Source: Doryteuthis pealeii
Lineage: Eukaryota > Mollusca > Cephalopoda > Myopsida > Loliginidae
Direction: 5' to 3'
Length of the DNA stretch: 64,000 nt
Assembly: GCA_023376005.1 (NCBI GenBank)
Contig: CM042181.1
Span: 24,268,077-24,332,076, forward strand
Shown: positions 21,772 through 33,490 of the stretch, in pieces
Position numbering within the stretch: position 1 is the stretch's first letter
How the letters are laid out: every line of letters begins with the position of its first letter
Notes under the pieces: model-generated
Database searches by the model: none
Told to the model about the DNA's origin: nothing
The model's input: the letters and a program-made list of their open reading frames with translations, nothing else
Made by a program: the position numbers and the translations under genes

Positions 21772-22162
21772 CGATGTGTGTGTTTTACACGGGCGTATTA
21801 TCCTGAGGAAAAGTTGCTTTGAAACCAATAGTAACAATCACCTTTTAATTGTATAGTACACTATAACAAATACATACATACATAATATGTGTGAGTTAGC
21901 ACACAAGATGCATATTAAAAACTGAAGTTTGTATTTACCAAGATATAAAAGAATGAATAGAACGTTAATTTTCTTCAAAATCGTCACATTGGCATTCCAG
22001 TGAGTTTTCCATTAGTCAAAGCACTTTTAAAACAATTTGACACAATGTGAAGCTATGCTTTTTTACTTTTGAGATGAATGTTCAGTTTAGGTAAAAGAAA
22101 AAGTTGCACGGGGCTGGTTTGGTGAGAAAAATATATCGCTTTAAAAGTTTAGAGACTGGCTT

Positions 22163-22277
<115 letters not shown>

Positions 22278-22409
22278 ACAGCTGAGTAGCTTGTGTAATA
22301 AAATAATCATATTTAGATGTCTAGACGATTCAGTGCCAATTTGAATATATATAAGATGGGGACCAAGAGAATGAGAAATAGATATGAATATAGTGATAGA
22401 GACAGAGAG

Positions 22410-22645
22410 AGAGTTCAAGTGCGTGATTTGTATACCGAGACGGAAATCTGAGCCTTTCCTGACAACTCAACCATTTGCCGTAGTCAGCCAATCACAATTC
22501 ATCACGTCGTGGGCGGTGTCAACAGTGGAGAAAACAAGGACGGCTGAATCCCAACGCGTTGGGTCATCGAGTACACTTCACTCGTTAAGGTGCAGCGTTT
22601 CCCATTCTGAAATTACAGATGGTAATGTCGTGTGAGTAGGGGTGG
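22410..22645 (+). promoter_or_regulatory. Candidate promoter / first-exon patch
   Basis: A GC-richer island in AT-rich DNA. It holds a CCAAT box in the context AGCCAATCAC (about 22488), a GC box GGGCGG (about 22512), a 14-bp perfect palindrome CCCAACGCGTTGGG (22550-22563), and downstream a consensus-like 5' splice site CGTGTGAGTAGG (about 22629). The order fits a TATA-less host promoter with a short non-coding first exon on the plus strand. No protein domain is visible in the 83-codon frame crossing it. An unrecognised LTR could look the same. Confidence 0.28.
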
Positions 22646-22949
22646 AGGATAGAGGTTGGTATCGGGAGGGTGTGGAGTGAAGTGAATCACAGCCGTGACA
22701 AAATAATCAGGCGAGGAAAATCGCCCCAAAAGACCACTTTTTGATTTTACCCCACCAAAATAGAATACCCGTTAGATCAATTGCAGATGATGAGATAGAA
22801 ACGAGACACATGCGTCCAGGTCATTTGGTGCCATAGGTGTTGTTTCTATAAAGTTGATGACGCACATCCTTAAAACAGACACACACACAAATATCTATAT
22901 ATCTATGTGTGTGTGCGTGTGCGTAAAGATATATAGATTAAAAAAAACG

Positions 22950-23405
22950 GCTGGTTGTGATGAAATGATTAGCAAATCAGTTAGTAGTGAGTTTGATCCT
23001 CACTAAGTGTTTCATTTCTGACCTAGTGCTAAAACAAAAGGTAGAAAAATAGGCACCTTGTCGTGGTATACTGGTTAGCTAGCTGATATTGTACTTAATA
23101 TCCTCTATGTCCGCAAATGTATTTACCTTATCAAATTTATATTGATTTCATTTCGGGGGAGGGGGTAATGATCAGGAAAACTCAAATTAGTTTTAAGATG
23201 TGATTTGTAATATTAAAGTTAAAATTGATTTAAAGTTAAAATTTGTCACTAATTTTCTTAATATTCTAAATGAATATAAAATATTTTATTTTGTTTATTT
23301 TGTTACCAGCAAAAACGGACACCTGTTCGGCTTTCAGATGATTGTTAGTGAATTCAATTCTCACTGAGTGCCCCAATACTGCCATATAGCTTTGTGATGA
23401 ATTAT
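22950..23405 (+). repeat. Clustered SINE family C fragments
   Basis: Three partial tRNA-like pieces in the same orientation: GATTAGCAAATCAG...GTGAGTTTGATCCTCACTAAGTG (22965-23020), CCTTGTCGTGGTATACTGGTTAG (23055-23085), and GTGAATTCAATTCTCACTGAG (23347-23370). Each matches part of the A- or B-box region of the copy at 13925. They look like successive insertions or a broken tandem. Confidence 0.5.
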
Positions 23406-23537
23406 TCTTAGTTTGATAAATGACAATACAGTAAATAAAATCTTATCCGGTTTCACACTCTAGTATAATGTTACCTGTCTTTTTTTAACTTAAATTAATG
23501 AAATAGATCACTAATTATGATTGAGTCTATTCTAGTA

Positions 23538-23780
23538 GTGACTACCTCAAGCGGATTTAAAAGGTTTGAATTCAGTTTTCCTTCTCCTAGACCGGTTGCC
23601 TAACCAAGATTAAAGAGCTCAGTCTGCCCTTCTATTTACCCATAGCTGGAGAGAGAGAGTAGTTGGATTCATACCTTTCCCAAGGCATGAATCTGTGTGA
23701 ACTGTAGCTTCGTCCAAGATTTGAACTAGAGTCGACGAGTCCATTTCTTACGACTCGAACCATTATACCACGCACCTCCA
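23538..23780 (-). mobile_element. SINE family B, full-length-like, copy
   Basis: Minus strand: GTGCGTGGTATAATGGTTCG (A-box-like), GGACTCGTCGACTCTAGTTC then AAATCTTGG (B-box-like), body with GGTATGAATCC...CTCCAGCTATGGGTAAATAG, then GGCAACCGGTCTAGGAGAAG and a 3' end AACCTTTTAAATCCGCTTGA. Closely parallels 43665-43912, giving consistent ends for the family (about 245 bp). Confidence 0.82.
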
Positions 23781-23834
23781 GCACTATGATCCTGGTTATA
23801 TTAACAAATGTCTTGCAATTAAAGTTTATCTAGT

Positions 23835-24070
23835 TAAGAAGTGGTCGTGAGTTCAGTTCCAGGTTCAGGCAGTACATGAAACGTCATATATTTGACTTCT
23901 CAGGGACGAATTGAGTATTATGAACTATTTTCAAAACATGGACAAAGCAGAATTGAATAATGGGTTTGGTCGAGACCAACGAATTTTCAGAAGGAAATAA
24001 CAGATACCTGAAAAAGGCTGGTGGGTATAATGGCCGAAACATTGCGACTGTAATAACGATGAGGACAACT
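23835..24070 (+). mobile_element. Repeat family E, copy 2
   Basis: Head GTGGTCGTGAGTTCAGTTCC (B-box-like), middle shared with 24695-24780, tail CCTGAAAAAGG...GGCCGAAACATTGCG then TAATAACGATGAGGACAAC. The tail aligns with 17780-17860. Confidence 0.6.
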
Positions 24071-24690
24071 AATTAAATTACACCAGAAATAATAATGTTA
24101 ATCTCTCATCAGAAATTCAAAGAAATAATTTTCGGACAGTTTCGCTTGTTTATTATTATGATTTCTTTTTTTACTCATATTATTCTTCATCTTTTCAATC
24201 CTATATATTTTTTTGCAACTTATTCAGGTTGTCACTTTCACAACAAGAACAAATGAGCTCTTGGATAGATTCGAACTCACGTTCTCAACTTATATACTCT
24301 TAACACTGCTATTGCATAAAACTCAATAACAACAAATATAGCAGAGACCAATGGGAGACAGAGTTATTGAATAGTTTTATAGGTGTTATTTAAACTTCTA
24401 TAAAATCCATGTTTTCGTAGTTGAGGTAATATAGCAGCTGTAGAGACAGAATATAATCGGAAAATAATTATTTGTTCTTGTTTCCTACGCACGCTGTTCC
24501 TCGTTGACACAGAAATTATAACCTGAATGAATTAATAAAAATTAGAGTTTCAATTTAAAATCGTCGGTCAATCTAAGTAAAATTAGAAATTGATTTGATA
24601 ATTATTGACAGATCAAACTACTTCTCATTATCTCCGGAATTAAACAACGTGATATTCTATAATCTACTAGAGCTTAAGTCTCCAAGTTAT
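24071..24690. other. No gene recognised
   Basis: AT-rich without identified repeats. Confidence 0.4.
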
Positions 24691-24694
24691 CACC

Positions 24695-24780
24695 AATAGC
24701 TGGCGTAATGGTTGTGAGTTCAATTCCTGGATCAGGTAGGACAGGAAAGGTCATTTACTCTAATTCAACAGTAGAGACAA
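24695..24780 (+). repeat. Repeat family E, head of copy 3
   Basis: GGCGTAATGGTTGTGAGTTC then AATTCCTGGATCAGGTAGGA parallels 23845-23880. Its tail may be at 25100-25245, separated by an insertion containing the palindrome at 24926. Confidence 0.5.
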
Positions 24781-24925
24781 GTGACATTTAAATTAGATAC
24801 AAGTAGATATCTTGTATACTGGATCATACAATATTCAGTATACTAGTACATCCAAATGCAGTTTGCGCCAGACATAGAGGAACTTTCAATAGAGTGCTAA
24901 AACATCGAGGTAGACGGTTCGTGCA

Positions 24926-24978
24926 ATGGTTCCGTAATCTTCATAGTCTTACTAAGACTATGAAGATTACGGAACCAT
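24926..24978. repeat. Perfect palindrome, 26-bp arms, 1-nt centre
   Basis: 24926-24951 is the exact reverse complement of 24953-24978, with a single C between. Near-zero spacers are unusual for genomic palindromes because they are unstable during replication, so this is probably recent. Confidence 0.98.
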
Positions 24979-25099
24979 ACCGATGTTCTAAAACAGCAAT
25001 GTACAAATATTCTTGGATCAGCTCATTACTTTCTTCGAAAGGTAAGCTAGGCTAGTCTACAATATATCTTCAAAGCATAGACGGCGAAATGCGAACAAT

Positions 25100-25245
25100 T
25101 TAACATAATTGATTAAAGGGTTCGATTTGAAATTTCTTGAATGTTACTGTCTTACGTTAGAACGTTACAAACACAGTAAAAAGATCGGAGTGTACAACGG
25201 CCAAAATTTAGTGGCTAAAGTAACAACCAAGATGAAGTTACTGAA
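25100..25245 (+). repeat. Repeat family E, degraded tail
   Basis: AAAAAGATCGGAGTGTACAA then CGGCCAAAATTTAGTGG and AACAACCAAGATGAAG aligns loosely with the family-E tail; GAAAC is changed to CAAAA. It runs directly into (AAT)n. Confidence 0.4.
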
Positions 25246-25247
25246 GT

Positions 25248-25293
25248 GAATAATAATAATAATAATAATAATAATAGAAGAAGAAGAAGAAGA
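25248..25293. repeat. (AAT)n then (AGA)n microsatellite
   Basis: About nine AAT units followed by about six AGA units. Confidence 0.95.
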
Positions 25294-27182
25294 ATACGAG
25301 GAAGCGTTGAAAAGACTCGAACAAAAATGAAATTACCTAGAAACATGAAACGTACACGATATTCCATATATTTATTTCACAGTTTAACACATTTTGGCAT
25401 ATCGTTTCTCAAGGTTCTTTAACTACCCCTTCCCCCTAAAAGATACAATAAAAGGTTTTTTGTTTTTTTTAAATAAGGTTATCCTCTAATTGTTTAGTTA
25501 GCGTTCATTTACCATAAATCAAAGGTCATTTTTCTTCTTGTTTGGGTCGAACACATCCTGGTATTTTTCCCAATATATACGAGTGAATAGATCGTGCTCC
25601 ATGACCCATATACATTTCGATTTGCCTGAAAATTCTTTTTATAATCCAGTGATATGATTGGGTGATGCTGGGGAGTGATGCGCTCAGCCGAGTGCCTTCG
25701 GCTCCAAGGATTTCTCCATCATCCGCCCCCACCTCTCCTCTTTTCTTTTTGCCGAATTTGACGTTTTGTTTACTTGGGCTTTTTCTTGTCAAAAGAAAAC
25801 AACGGATAACTATCAAAGATGACGTTTTGTTCGAGGAACAAGAAAAACGCGATCAACACCATTTTGGTTGTGTCTGTTTTTGTTGTTTTTTTACGGGAAG
25901 AGAATGAGTCACGGGAAGAAAATAAAAATATACGAGAAATATATAAAAGCATATGGACACACACACACACATGTAAACATATGTGTTTGTCAATATGTAT
26001 GTACATACAGTTTGTAAATCTGTACACATGACCCAAAATGAATATATCTTTACATATTTACTGTATGTAATCGTCTAGAAGCTGACCTCGTCTAAATATT
26101 CTTGATTTATAGTTACGAATGATTAATTTATAGAATTCATTTTTTAAAGCAAAAGTTTTTTTTATATTTTATATATCATTTGATTTGCTGAGGTGGAAAG
26201 TGTGTATACAATAATCCAAATTTCAAGAGTACACTAGTAAACTGCCTACACATATGCGCGCATGCACAAAGTAAAATCAATGTTTTTTTTTTGTTTTGCC
26301 CCCCCCCTTTTTTTTTTTTTGATTGGAACAGTCGTACTAAAAGTTTCCCGCAAATGATAACGATCTTCAGACGATGGTAGAAATGTAAAGAATAAGTTTT
26401 TAAAACGAGTTTTAATTTTATTTTTAAGAAAAACATTTTACACTTTCATTTGCGGAAATCTTTGGTAATTAATGTTCGTTTTCTTTATAAAAATTATCAA
26501 TTTTTTTTAGTAATTCTACCTTTTAATATTGAACCCTTTTCGCTTTGACCTGCAAGTTAGCATCGGTTTCATTTTGATAACTAAAAATCATGAATTATTT
26601 TATAAAATATGTTGCTCTCCTTTGCACGTTTTTATTATTAAAATATCCAATATTCTATCTCAATATCCAATATTTTGATCTAAAAAAATTTAAAATGAAT
26701 ATATGCGCACAGGAAAGCAACTTTATACGCACACACCAGGACAGTATATAATCATGTTAATCTTGTTTATAGGTTGCCACTTGATTTGTGATAATAAAAT
26801 TATTGATGGTTAATTCCCGTCTTTCCTATTACGTGTGAATTTTTAACTTGCAAAATCTCTACTCGTGTATAGGTCAATGAATCTTTGAAACCTATACACG
26901 AATATACACTGTGCATTTGTACACGTTCTTCTATGTATAACTAATTATTGATCTATCAAACAAATCGACCTGTCCATCTACAAACAAGGTTACCAAACAC
27001 AGCTCTGATTAAAATAAGCTTTTAAGACAATATATGCCAATTTGGCTGAAGGCGGTTTTATATACCGCCATGACATGAATAATTCAAATATCATTGTTCG
27101 ATTCAATGTAACAATTCACTTCACATTAATTTATTTCATTTTTATTAGTGATAAAAAAATTTATGTTTCTATACTAAAATTG
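25294..27182. other. Unassigned; one GC-richer patch at 25560-25770
   Basis: The overlapping frames at 25526-25816 (minus) and 25662-25907 (plus) lack motifs. The patch holds a small hairpin AGCCGA/TCGGCT near 25687. A second hairpin (TCGTGTATAGGT/ACCTATACACGA, 26868-26906) follows. C and T runs at 26280-26320 are low complexity. Confidence 0.35.
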
Positions 27183-27184
27183 TA

Positions 27185-29057
27185 GGTACCACCAATTTGA
27201 CCCTGTGCAATTTACCCCCCCCCCCTACATTTAACACAATGAAAAATCTTGAAAAATTTTTTTCCATTCGAAATAAAAAAAACATTGAACAAACTCCTGA
27301 TGATTTTTTAAATTTTTTATCAGCTTACGAAAATAATGAAAATTATGATTGAAAAACAATGTTTTCATTTTTGCACTGTTAAATCAACTGAAATTTAACG
27401 TAGCTAAAAACAAGTTACGATAAGAGGTTTTTTTAAAAAAATTCTATGAAAAATCAATTAATGGTCCGATTTTCACGAAAATTTCCATAAATGTTTACCA
27501 TTGGATGTAAATACATCTGAAATAGTTTTTTTCTAAAATATATTAGGGGAAATATTTTTTTACGAGGTCTATCACCCACCCCCTATTTTATTTTATGAGA
27601 TAAAAAAAATGACGTGGAAAAAAATGTTGTACTTTTTTTTTCTATAAAGATAAGAGTTTGAATAACTATATCAATGAAATTGTATGAATGTACGAGGTGT
27701 AGTTTTTTTAGAAAAAAATTAATGAAATCGGAAATAAAAAGTGAAAAAAAATGTCATAATATTAATATTTGAAAACTTGTCTTTGCTTATGTAATTGGTA
27801 TGTACTATTAAACTGTCAAAAAAAAATTATTTTTTAAGAAATTAATTTTTACGAGATTTTCAATCTTTTGTGTTAAAATATTTTCATTTTTTGCGTGAAA
27901 TAAATTAAATATTTGTTTTTTTTTTCTGCGGAAAAAAAATCGATTTTTTCACGGATATTCAAAAATATGATTTTTAGATTTTAGGTGAACTAAAAGTTGG
28001 CCCGATCCGAGCTCGATTAATATTTTTAAAAGAATTTGTAATTTTTATTGTTGAATAGTAATTTTTGGTTCTTAGAATATACGGAAAGGCAAAACCGACA
28101 TATTTGTTTTACAAAGAGACGAGACGCTTCTGAGTAACAACCGAAGTTTGTTTTTCTTTGTTCAAAAAAGTTAAATAAAATAATTTTTTTTTTCGCTATT
28201 AGAATACAAAGTAAGTATACAGGATCATTTTATCAGTTTTTCTCTTAGAAAAAATATTCAAATTTTCATTTTATTTCATTTTCGATTTTAAAAAGTAATA
28301 CCAAAACTGAAGACATTTTTTAACGTCAATTTCACGGTGACATTTTACTATTAATTTTTTAAAAGATTTTATCCATTTTAAAAGTAAATTTTGGCTATAC
28401 TTGCAAATCATTCGGAAAATTAAAACATATTACAGGGTGACCCAGAAAAAAAAAGAGAACCCAATTTATTTATTTAGTTTCCCATTAAACTAACCATAAA
28501 CTCCAACCCCTAACCATAATTCCCAACTCTAGACCCTAACTCTAAACCCCAACCCTAAAGCCCCTAGTTAGAATTTCGTCGTTCATAATTTTCATTATTT
28601 TCCTAAGCTGAATTTTTTTTTTTTTTTTTAATCATCAGGAGTTTTTAAAACGTTTCTTCTTTCGAATGCACAAAAACATTTCTAGATAATATTTCAAGAT
28701 AAAAAAAAAAGAATATCTTAAAAATTGTTGAAATATTGAATATGCACAAGATAAAAAGGTAAATTAGAGTTATCTATACTTTTACTGGTTAATCGTAAAA
28801 GGGAAATAATTTGTAACTTTTCTGTCTATATTACGGTCTGAAAATTACCCTTTCGCATGTAATGCGGGTAGGTTTGTTTATTTTTTAAGATAACGATGTA
28901 ATTTTTCCCAATCGGATAATTTGATCTTTGAATTAACTATTTTTCTTTGTAACAACCCTGTACGATCTTTTTTTTTTTTACGAGATCTTTGATAAACAAA
29001 GTTCGGAAATATCTAAATCCGTTTTATTCAAGATGGCCTAAACGGTTTGGTGGTACC
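27185..29057. mobile_element. Long AT-rich TA-flanked DNA element (1.87 kb)
   Basis: Ends GGTACCACCAA and TTGGTGGTACC are perfect 11-bp inverted repeats, each flanked outside by TA (27183-27184 and 29058-29059), the target duplication of Tc1/mariner-type elements. Both outer regions match the 351-bp element at 31542-31892 at high identity (left: TTTACCCCCC, ATTTAACAC.ATGAAA; right: TAACTATTTTTCTTTGTAAC, AAACAAAGTTCGGAAATAT, TTCAAGATGGCCTAAAC). No transposase ORF, so it is non-autonomous despite its length. The interior carries the CCCATTAAACTAACC block of the 20189 MITE. Confidence 0.85.
28485..28567. repeat. Degenerate CCCTAA-like tract
   Basis: Loose repeats such as AACCATAA, AACCCCTAACCATAA, ACCCTAACTCTAAACCCC, AACCCTAAAG. 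It resembles degenerate TTAGGG-type DNA but is irregular and lies inside the 27185-29057 element, so I do not read it as a telomere relic. Confidence 0.5.
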
Positions 29058-29059
29058 TA

Positions 29060-31059
29060 TGAAATTGCATTCAATATTATTATAGAGCTTAATTTTATCA
29101 ACGGTGTATAAAAAATATTTCAATTTTTGCATCTCAATACACCAAAGCTTATTTCATAGAAACATCAGGTCGTTTCAAAACTACATTTTTTAAAAATGAA
29201 TTACGCAAAATATTTTAATCGTCAATGAATGAAATAGTTTTATTAATTTGTGCTTTTGCCCTCAGGATATTCTTTACACAAACCTTTTAAGATTTTGAGT
29301 GCCAGATGGGACCGATAGAATTATCATTAAATGAAGAGAGGAAATGCGTAACTTTTTTCTACTTTTTGTACAATCTAGACAAGAAGGTCTGAAGCTTGTG
29401 GAATTATAGACCAATGATTATTTAAAGTCAGAAGGGATTTATTTCATTTTTTTTATTTTCTTACAAATAAGGCTTTTTCCTTTTCTACTCAACAATACAA
29501 AGGACTTTCAATTACTTGACTTTAACACGAAATGAATGCCATTTGAATCTATCGGTTTCTTGTTTTGTTCTTTCAACACTTCAGTTTGTACAAATCTGTT
29601 TCCTTAAAATAAAACTTTAATTACTAAGTGCAGTATTCTTTCTAGTTATTTACCTATTTTTTTTAGCTGTTTCCTTTAATTTTTTTATTCGCCTACCAAC
29701 CCCTATTCATCAAATTTGTTAGAGACTACTTTATCTGGGCGAAAAAATTGTCTATAGAAATTATCCCCCCCCCTGCTCCAAAGTCAAACGTTTCTTTATA
29801 CTGATCTTGTGGTAGCCTAACTATCAATTCATAATTTCTGGGTGAGAGTTGAATTCGAAAGGGAAAAAAAAGTTAGACCACATCTAAACCCATCGCGGGG
29901 GATCGGTGTGGACTGAATGAAGGCTGGCTCCTTTCTGAAAATCATTTGCTCCCCACCCCCAGATAATGCAATAAGGACAGGCATGTATCCGAGACAATAA
30001 AACTTCGCAATTACAAATAGAAAAATGAGCCTGAACGGTTTGGTCTAGCATCAAGAGGTTCAAGTTGCTAGTCTCACTTTTGAAGTGGCCTCAAATCAAT
30101 GTTATAGTTAAAATTCCGTAATACCACTGGATTAGGATATAAGTCACATTATTTATGTGAAAAAATAGCTTAAAATTGGAAAAGATTTACTGAAAATTTT
30201 CATATAGGAGAGTTACAATGCGAAGCCAAAAAACTTTTTTTTAATGTAACACAAATCTAAAACAGTTGTTGCCGTTTCCAGATTAAAAAATCCGGCTATT
30301 TTGAAGTAAAAAGAGGGATCAATGTTTTCCATAATTCCTTAGTTTTCCATAAACAAATAAACTATCGTTAGCAATAATTTTTGGATCTATGAAAATTTCG
30401 GAAAATATGTTGTGGAAAATTGCACATTCTTATCATAAATGTTTTAAATAGATAAAATAAATCTTTATCCATGACTAAAATATTGTACAATTTAGTACAA
30501 TATGCTACATTGCAAACATTTAAAATTCACTATTAAATTTCTAATTGAATAAAAATAGTTCAATTGAATCAGGGAAAAGACATTTTTTGCGTCAATTCAA
30601 AGAAAAATAAGGGAAAACCCGCAACAAAAATTCTCTTGAGTTTAAAAAAAAAAATAACTTAAATTTTCTAATAACCTTTTTTCGTTTGTTGAAATTTTTT
30701 TTCAATTTTATTTTCGACTGTTTTTTTTTTTTTTTAGAAGTGTAAAAATTCGCGACTGGAAATTTTTGTATTCAAATGACCAAATTCAAATGACCCCCAC
30801 GCCAACAATCTTAATTGATAAAAAAAAAAAAAAACATTTTAAGTTTTTTTAGGGTTTTTTTGTATGAACTAAATTACTCATTATAAAATTTTAAAATTCT
30901 TTAATGAATAAAGTGTTGAAAATTTCATTAAAATTGGACAATTCCCTTATTTTTGGTAATTGTTTTAAACTTTAAAAATCTTTTTAATACCCCCTTTAAG
31001 AAAATACCTAGATTATTGTATATTATTTTGAAACTCGAGTATTTAAGCAAGCTTTCATC
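29060..31059. other. Very AT-rich, no gene recognised
   Basis: Dominated by A and T runs with isolated C runs (29765, 30790). Stylistically similar to the interior of the TA-flanked elements, so further unrecognised copies may be here. Confidence 0.4.
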
Positions 31060-31541
31060 ATGTAGTTTTCATTTTTTTTACTTTTACTAAACAAAATTGA
31101 CGATTATTTAAGAAAGTAAAAAAGAATGTCTTACCTTTTTGATTTTTCTCTCCATGTCAAACCTGGAAACAAGTTTTTTTTAAGCCAAACAAGTCAAAAA
31201 TATGATCAAAATTTAAAGTTTTGCTAGGCATTTCTTCATAAACCCATGAAGGTTTGTTTAGATATTTTCAGAAACATTTAAGCAAGTCCCCATTAGGTAA
31301 TCTTTTTCTTACTAAGCTAGAATTGACGGTATTTTAACAAAATAAATAAGAATTTGCCTTACCTTTTCAATTTCTCTACCCATATCAAGCCTGAAAACAA
31401 TTTCTTTAAGCCAAACAAATAAAAAAAAAAAATCAAATTTTTAACTTTTACCATCAATTTTATTATTTCTTCATGAAGGGTTTAGATATTTTCAAAAAAA
31501 GAAATTTAATACCCATCAGGTGATATATATATATATATATA

Positions 31542-31892
31542 GGTACCACCAATTTTCCCCTGTGAAATTTACCCCCCTATATTTAACACTATGAAACTTG
31601 CAGAAAAATTAATATTTTCTTGAAAAATTTTTTCCATTTAGGCTGAAATTTTTTTTTTTTAATCATCAGTTTATTTAATATAAACTGATGATTTTTTTTT
31701 AAATTTCAGCTTACGGAAATAATGAAAATTATGATTGAAAAACAATGTTTTCATTTTTGCACTTTGAATTAACTATTTTTCTTTGTAACAACCCTGTAGG
31801 ATCTTTGTTTTTTACGAGATTTTTGATAAACAAAGTTCGGAAATATTTATTTCCGTTTTATTCAAGATGGCCTAAACTGATCAGGTGGTCCC
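31542..31892. mobile_element. 351-bp deletion derivative of the 27185 element
   Basis: Same inverted ends (GGTACCACCAA; right end GGTGGTCCC) and TA on both sides, inserted into an (AT)n tract inside the tandem array. It keeps about 200 bases of the left side and about 120 of the right of the longer element and lacks about 1.5 kb between. It also contains its own internal palindrome at 31648-31712 (AATCATCAGTTTAT / ATAAACTGATGATT with flanking AAATTTCAGC mirror). Confidence 0.87.
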
Positions 31893-31894
31893 TA

Positions 31895-31903
<9 letters not shown>

Positions 31904-31939
<36 letters not shown>
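31904..31939. repeat. (GT)n microsatellite
   Basis: About 18 GT units continuing the AT tract that the MITE split. Confidence 0.95.
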
Positions 31940-31941
<2 letters not shown>

Positions 31942-32225
31942 AATTTTTTTACCAAGTTAGAATTTACGGAACAGATTAAAAAAGAATTTATCTTGCCAGA
32001 AAACAATTTTGTTTTAGTCTTTTTTTAAAGTCAAACAAATAAAATAAATATGATCAAAATCTCAACTTTTGCTAGCCATTTTTACTATTTCAATGAAAAT
32101 ATTTTTTAAACATTTAGGCAAATCGTTATCAGATGTTTTTTTTTCTTTTTTTTTTTTTTTTTCTTTCTAAGCTAGACTTGACGGTACTTCAATAACAAAA
32201 TAAAAGAATTTGCCTACCTTTTTTC

Positions 32226-32456
32226 CCTCTTGTTGTTGAAAGCAGGTAAATCCTCCAAGAGTTCTGTGCCATACGTACTTTCGCAGTGTTACTCCTGTGC
32301 AAGAGTTGACCAAATGAAATTGTCGTGCATTTCCATAAAGAGGGCATAAAATACTGGGATTTCCTCATTTGACAATTGTCAAGCGGAAAGGTTGAAAGTG
32401 GAAAATCTTTTAAGCAACATTTTATCCATGTTAAAAATGCAGACATTTTTTTCTTT
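32226..32456. other. Non-AT-rich insert in the tandem array
   Basis: About 230 bases with higher GC and no similarity to neighbouring units interrupts one unit of the array. The minus strand is open for 85 codons (32189-32446; ...CLKDFPLSTFPLDNCQMRKS... and ...WKCTTISFGQLLHRSNTAKV...). I recognise no domain. It could be a fragment of a transposed host exon or an unknown repeat. Confidence 0.35.
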
Positions 32457-32830
32457 TCTTAAAGCCAAAAATAGAATCAAAATTTCAATTTTTGCTAACC
32501 ATTTTACTATTTCTTCAGAGATTCAAAACGGTTTTGATAGTTTCAAAAGCATTTAAACATCTACCTATCAGGTGATTTTTTTTCTTTAATTTTACAATTG
32601 TAAAAAAAAGAATTTGCCTGCAAAAATTTTGGGGGAGGAAAAATAGAACAAAATTTTCAACTTTTACCAGTCATTTTATCCTTTTCCTTGACCCAAATAT
32701 TTGTTTTGGTAATATTAATGACATTTAACCAAGAATCCCTCACGTGGTGACTTTTTAAATTTTTACTAAAATTATTATTGCCAAAATCTTCATGAATGAA
32801 ACTCTCACCAAAAATGATTATATACAGCCG

Positions 32831-33250
32831 TCAAAAAAATGTATATATGGATGGTCAAATTCGCGCACCTGCTGATCACAAGGGTATCACAGTAAATTCT
32901 TCTAAAAATAAACTAATAATCTGATTTGAAAAAAACTTTCAATATATAAAGAATTAAAAGAACCTTTATTCTGAATAAATGTTTACTCTAAACTGAAAAG
33001 GCAAATTATTTTTTTCGTTAGTTTTTGTATCGTGCATATTTTTTTGTTTCGTTCATTTTTTTTTTTTTTTTTTCTCAAGAAAGTGAATTTGACATTTTTG
33101 GAAAGATCTATGACGGAACATATTAAACGTTTCAGTTGTCTATTATTTTTTTTTTTTTTTTAGGGAGGGATAAAATTTATAAAATGTTAAATGAATACAC
33201 CAATTCATTGTGAGACAATCATTTAATTAAAGTAAATATTGTATTAAAAA
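32831..33250. other. AT-rich with T runs
   Basis: Long T runs at 33054-33074 and 33146-33162; nothing else recognised. Confidence 0.45.
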
Positions 33251-33255
33251 CATGT

Positions 33256-33490
33256 AGCTAAAAAGAATGAGATTCCTCTACTTATCTAACGAAATTCACC
33301 TCTACCGTAACACGCGAAGATCTTAATAGAAATAAGGTCGTCCTCCTTTGCTCCCTCGCCACTGTTCTTTTATACTCGGTCTGGCCGAGACGTCACAACT
33401 CTCGTCTCGCCAGCTACGAGACTTGCCACTATAAATTGCCGCCTCAAGGACACTCCCGAGTTTTACCGCCACAACTAGTCGGACTCGTCA
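33256..33490 (-). mobile_element. Solo-LTR-like segment flanked by CATGT
   Basis: A GC-richer 235-bp block bounded by the direct repeat CATGT (33251-33255 and 33491-33495), a candidate 5-bp target duplication typical of LTR integration. On the minus strand it begins TGACGAGTCC and contains a TATA box, GAGTATAAAAGAAC, about 130 bases in, followed by a CG-rich, then AAGATC-containing stretch. The 3' end (TTTTTAGCT) is not the canonical CA. CATGT is a short, partly palindromic repeat, so chance is possible; a host promoter reading leftwards is the alternative. Confidence 0.45.

Larger units (their letters stand above)
31060..32830. repeat. Diverged tandem array, unit about 0.21-0.25 kb
   Basis: A recurring order of blocks marks each unit: (T)ACTAAGCTAGAATTGACGG, then AATAAGAATTTGCCTTACC, then AAGCCAAACAAATAAAA, ATCAAAATT..AACTTTTGCTA, CATTT.A..ATTTCTTCAT, then GATATTTTCA.AAACATTTAA and CCCATCAGGTGAT. 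Unit starts lie near 31080, 31313, 31951, 32167 and 32587; the two larger gaps are explained by the MITE at 31542-31892 with its microsatellites and by the insert at 32226-32456. Copies are diverged, so it is an old array. Non-coding. Confidence 0.75.

Noticed and set aside
28485..28567. Interstitial telomere repeat
   Set aside because: Units are irregular and the tract lies inside a mobile element, with a related block in the 20189 MITE.
27290..31690. CTGATGA within AATCATCAG blocks
   Set aside because: Part of the internal sequence of the TA-flanked elements; no core follows.
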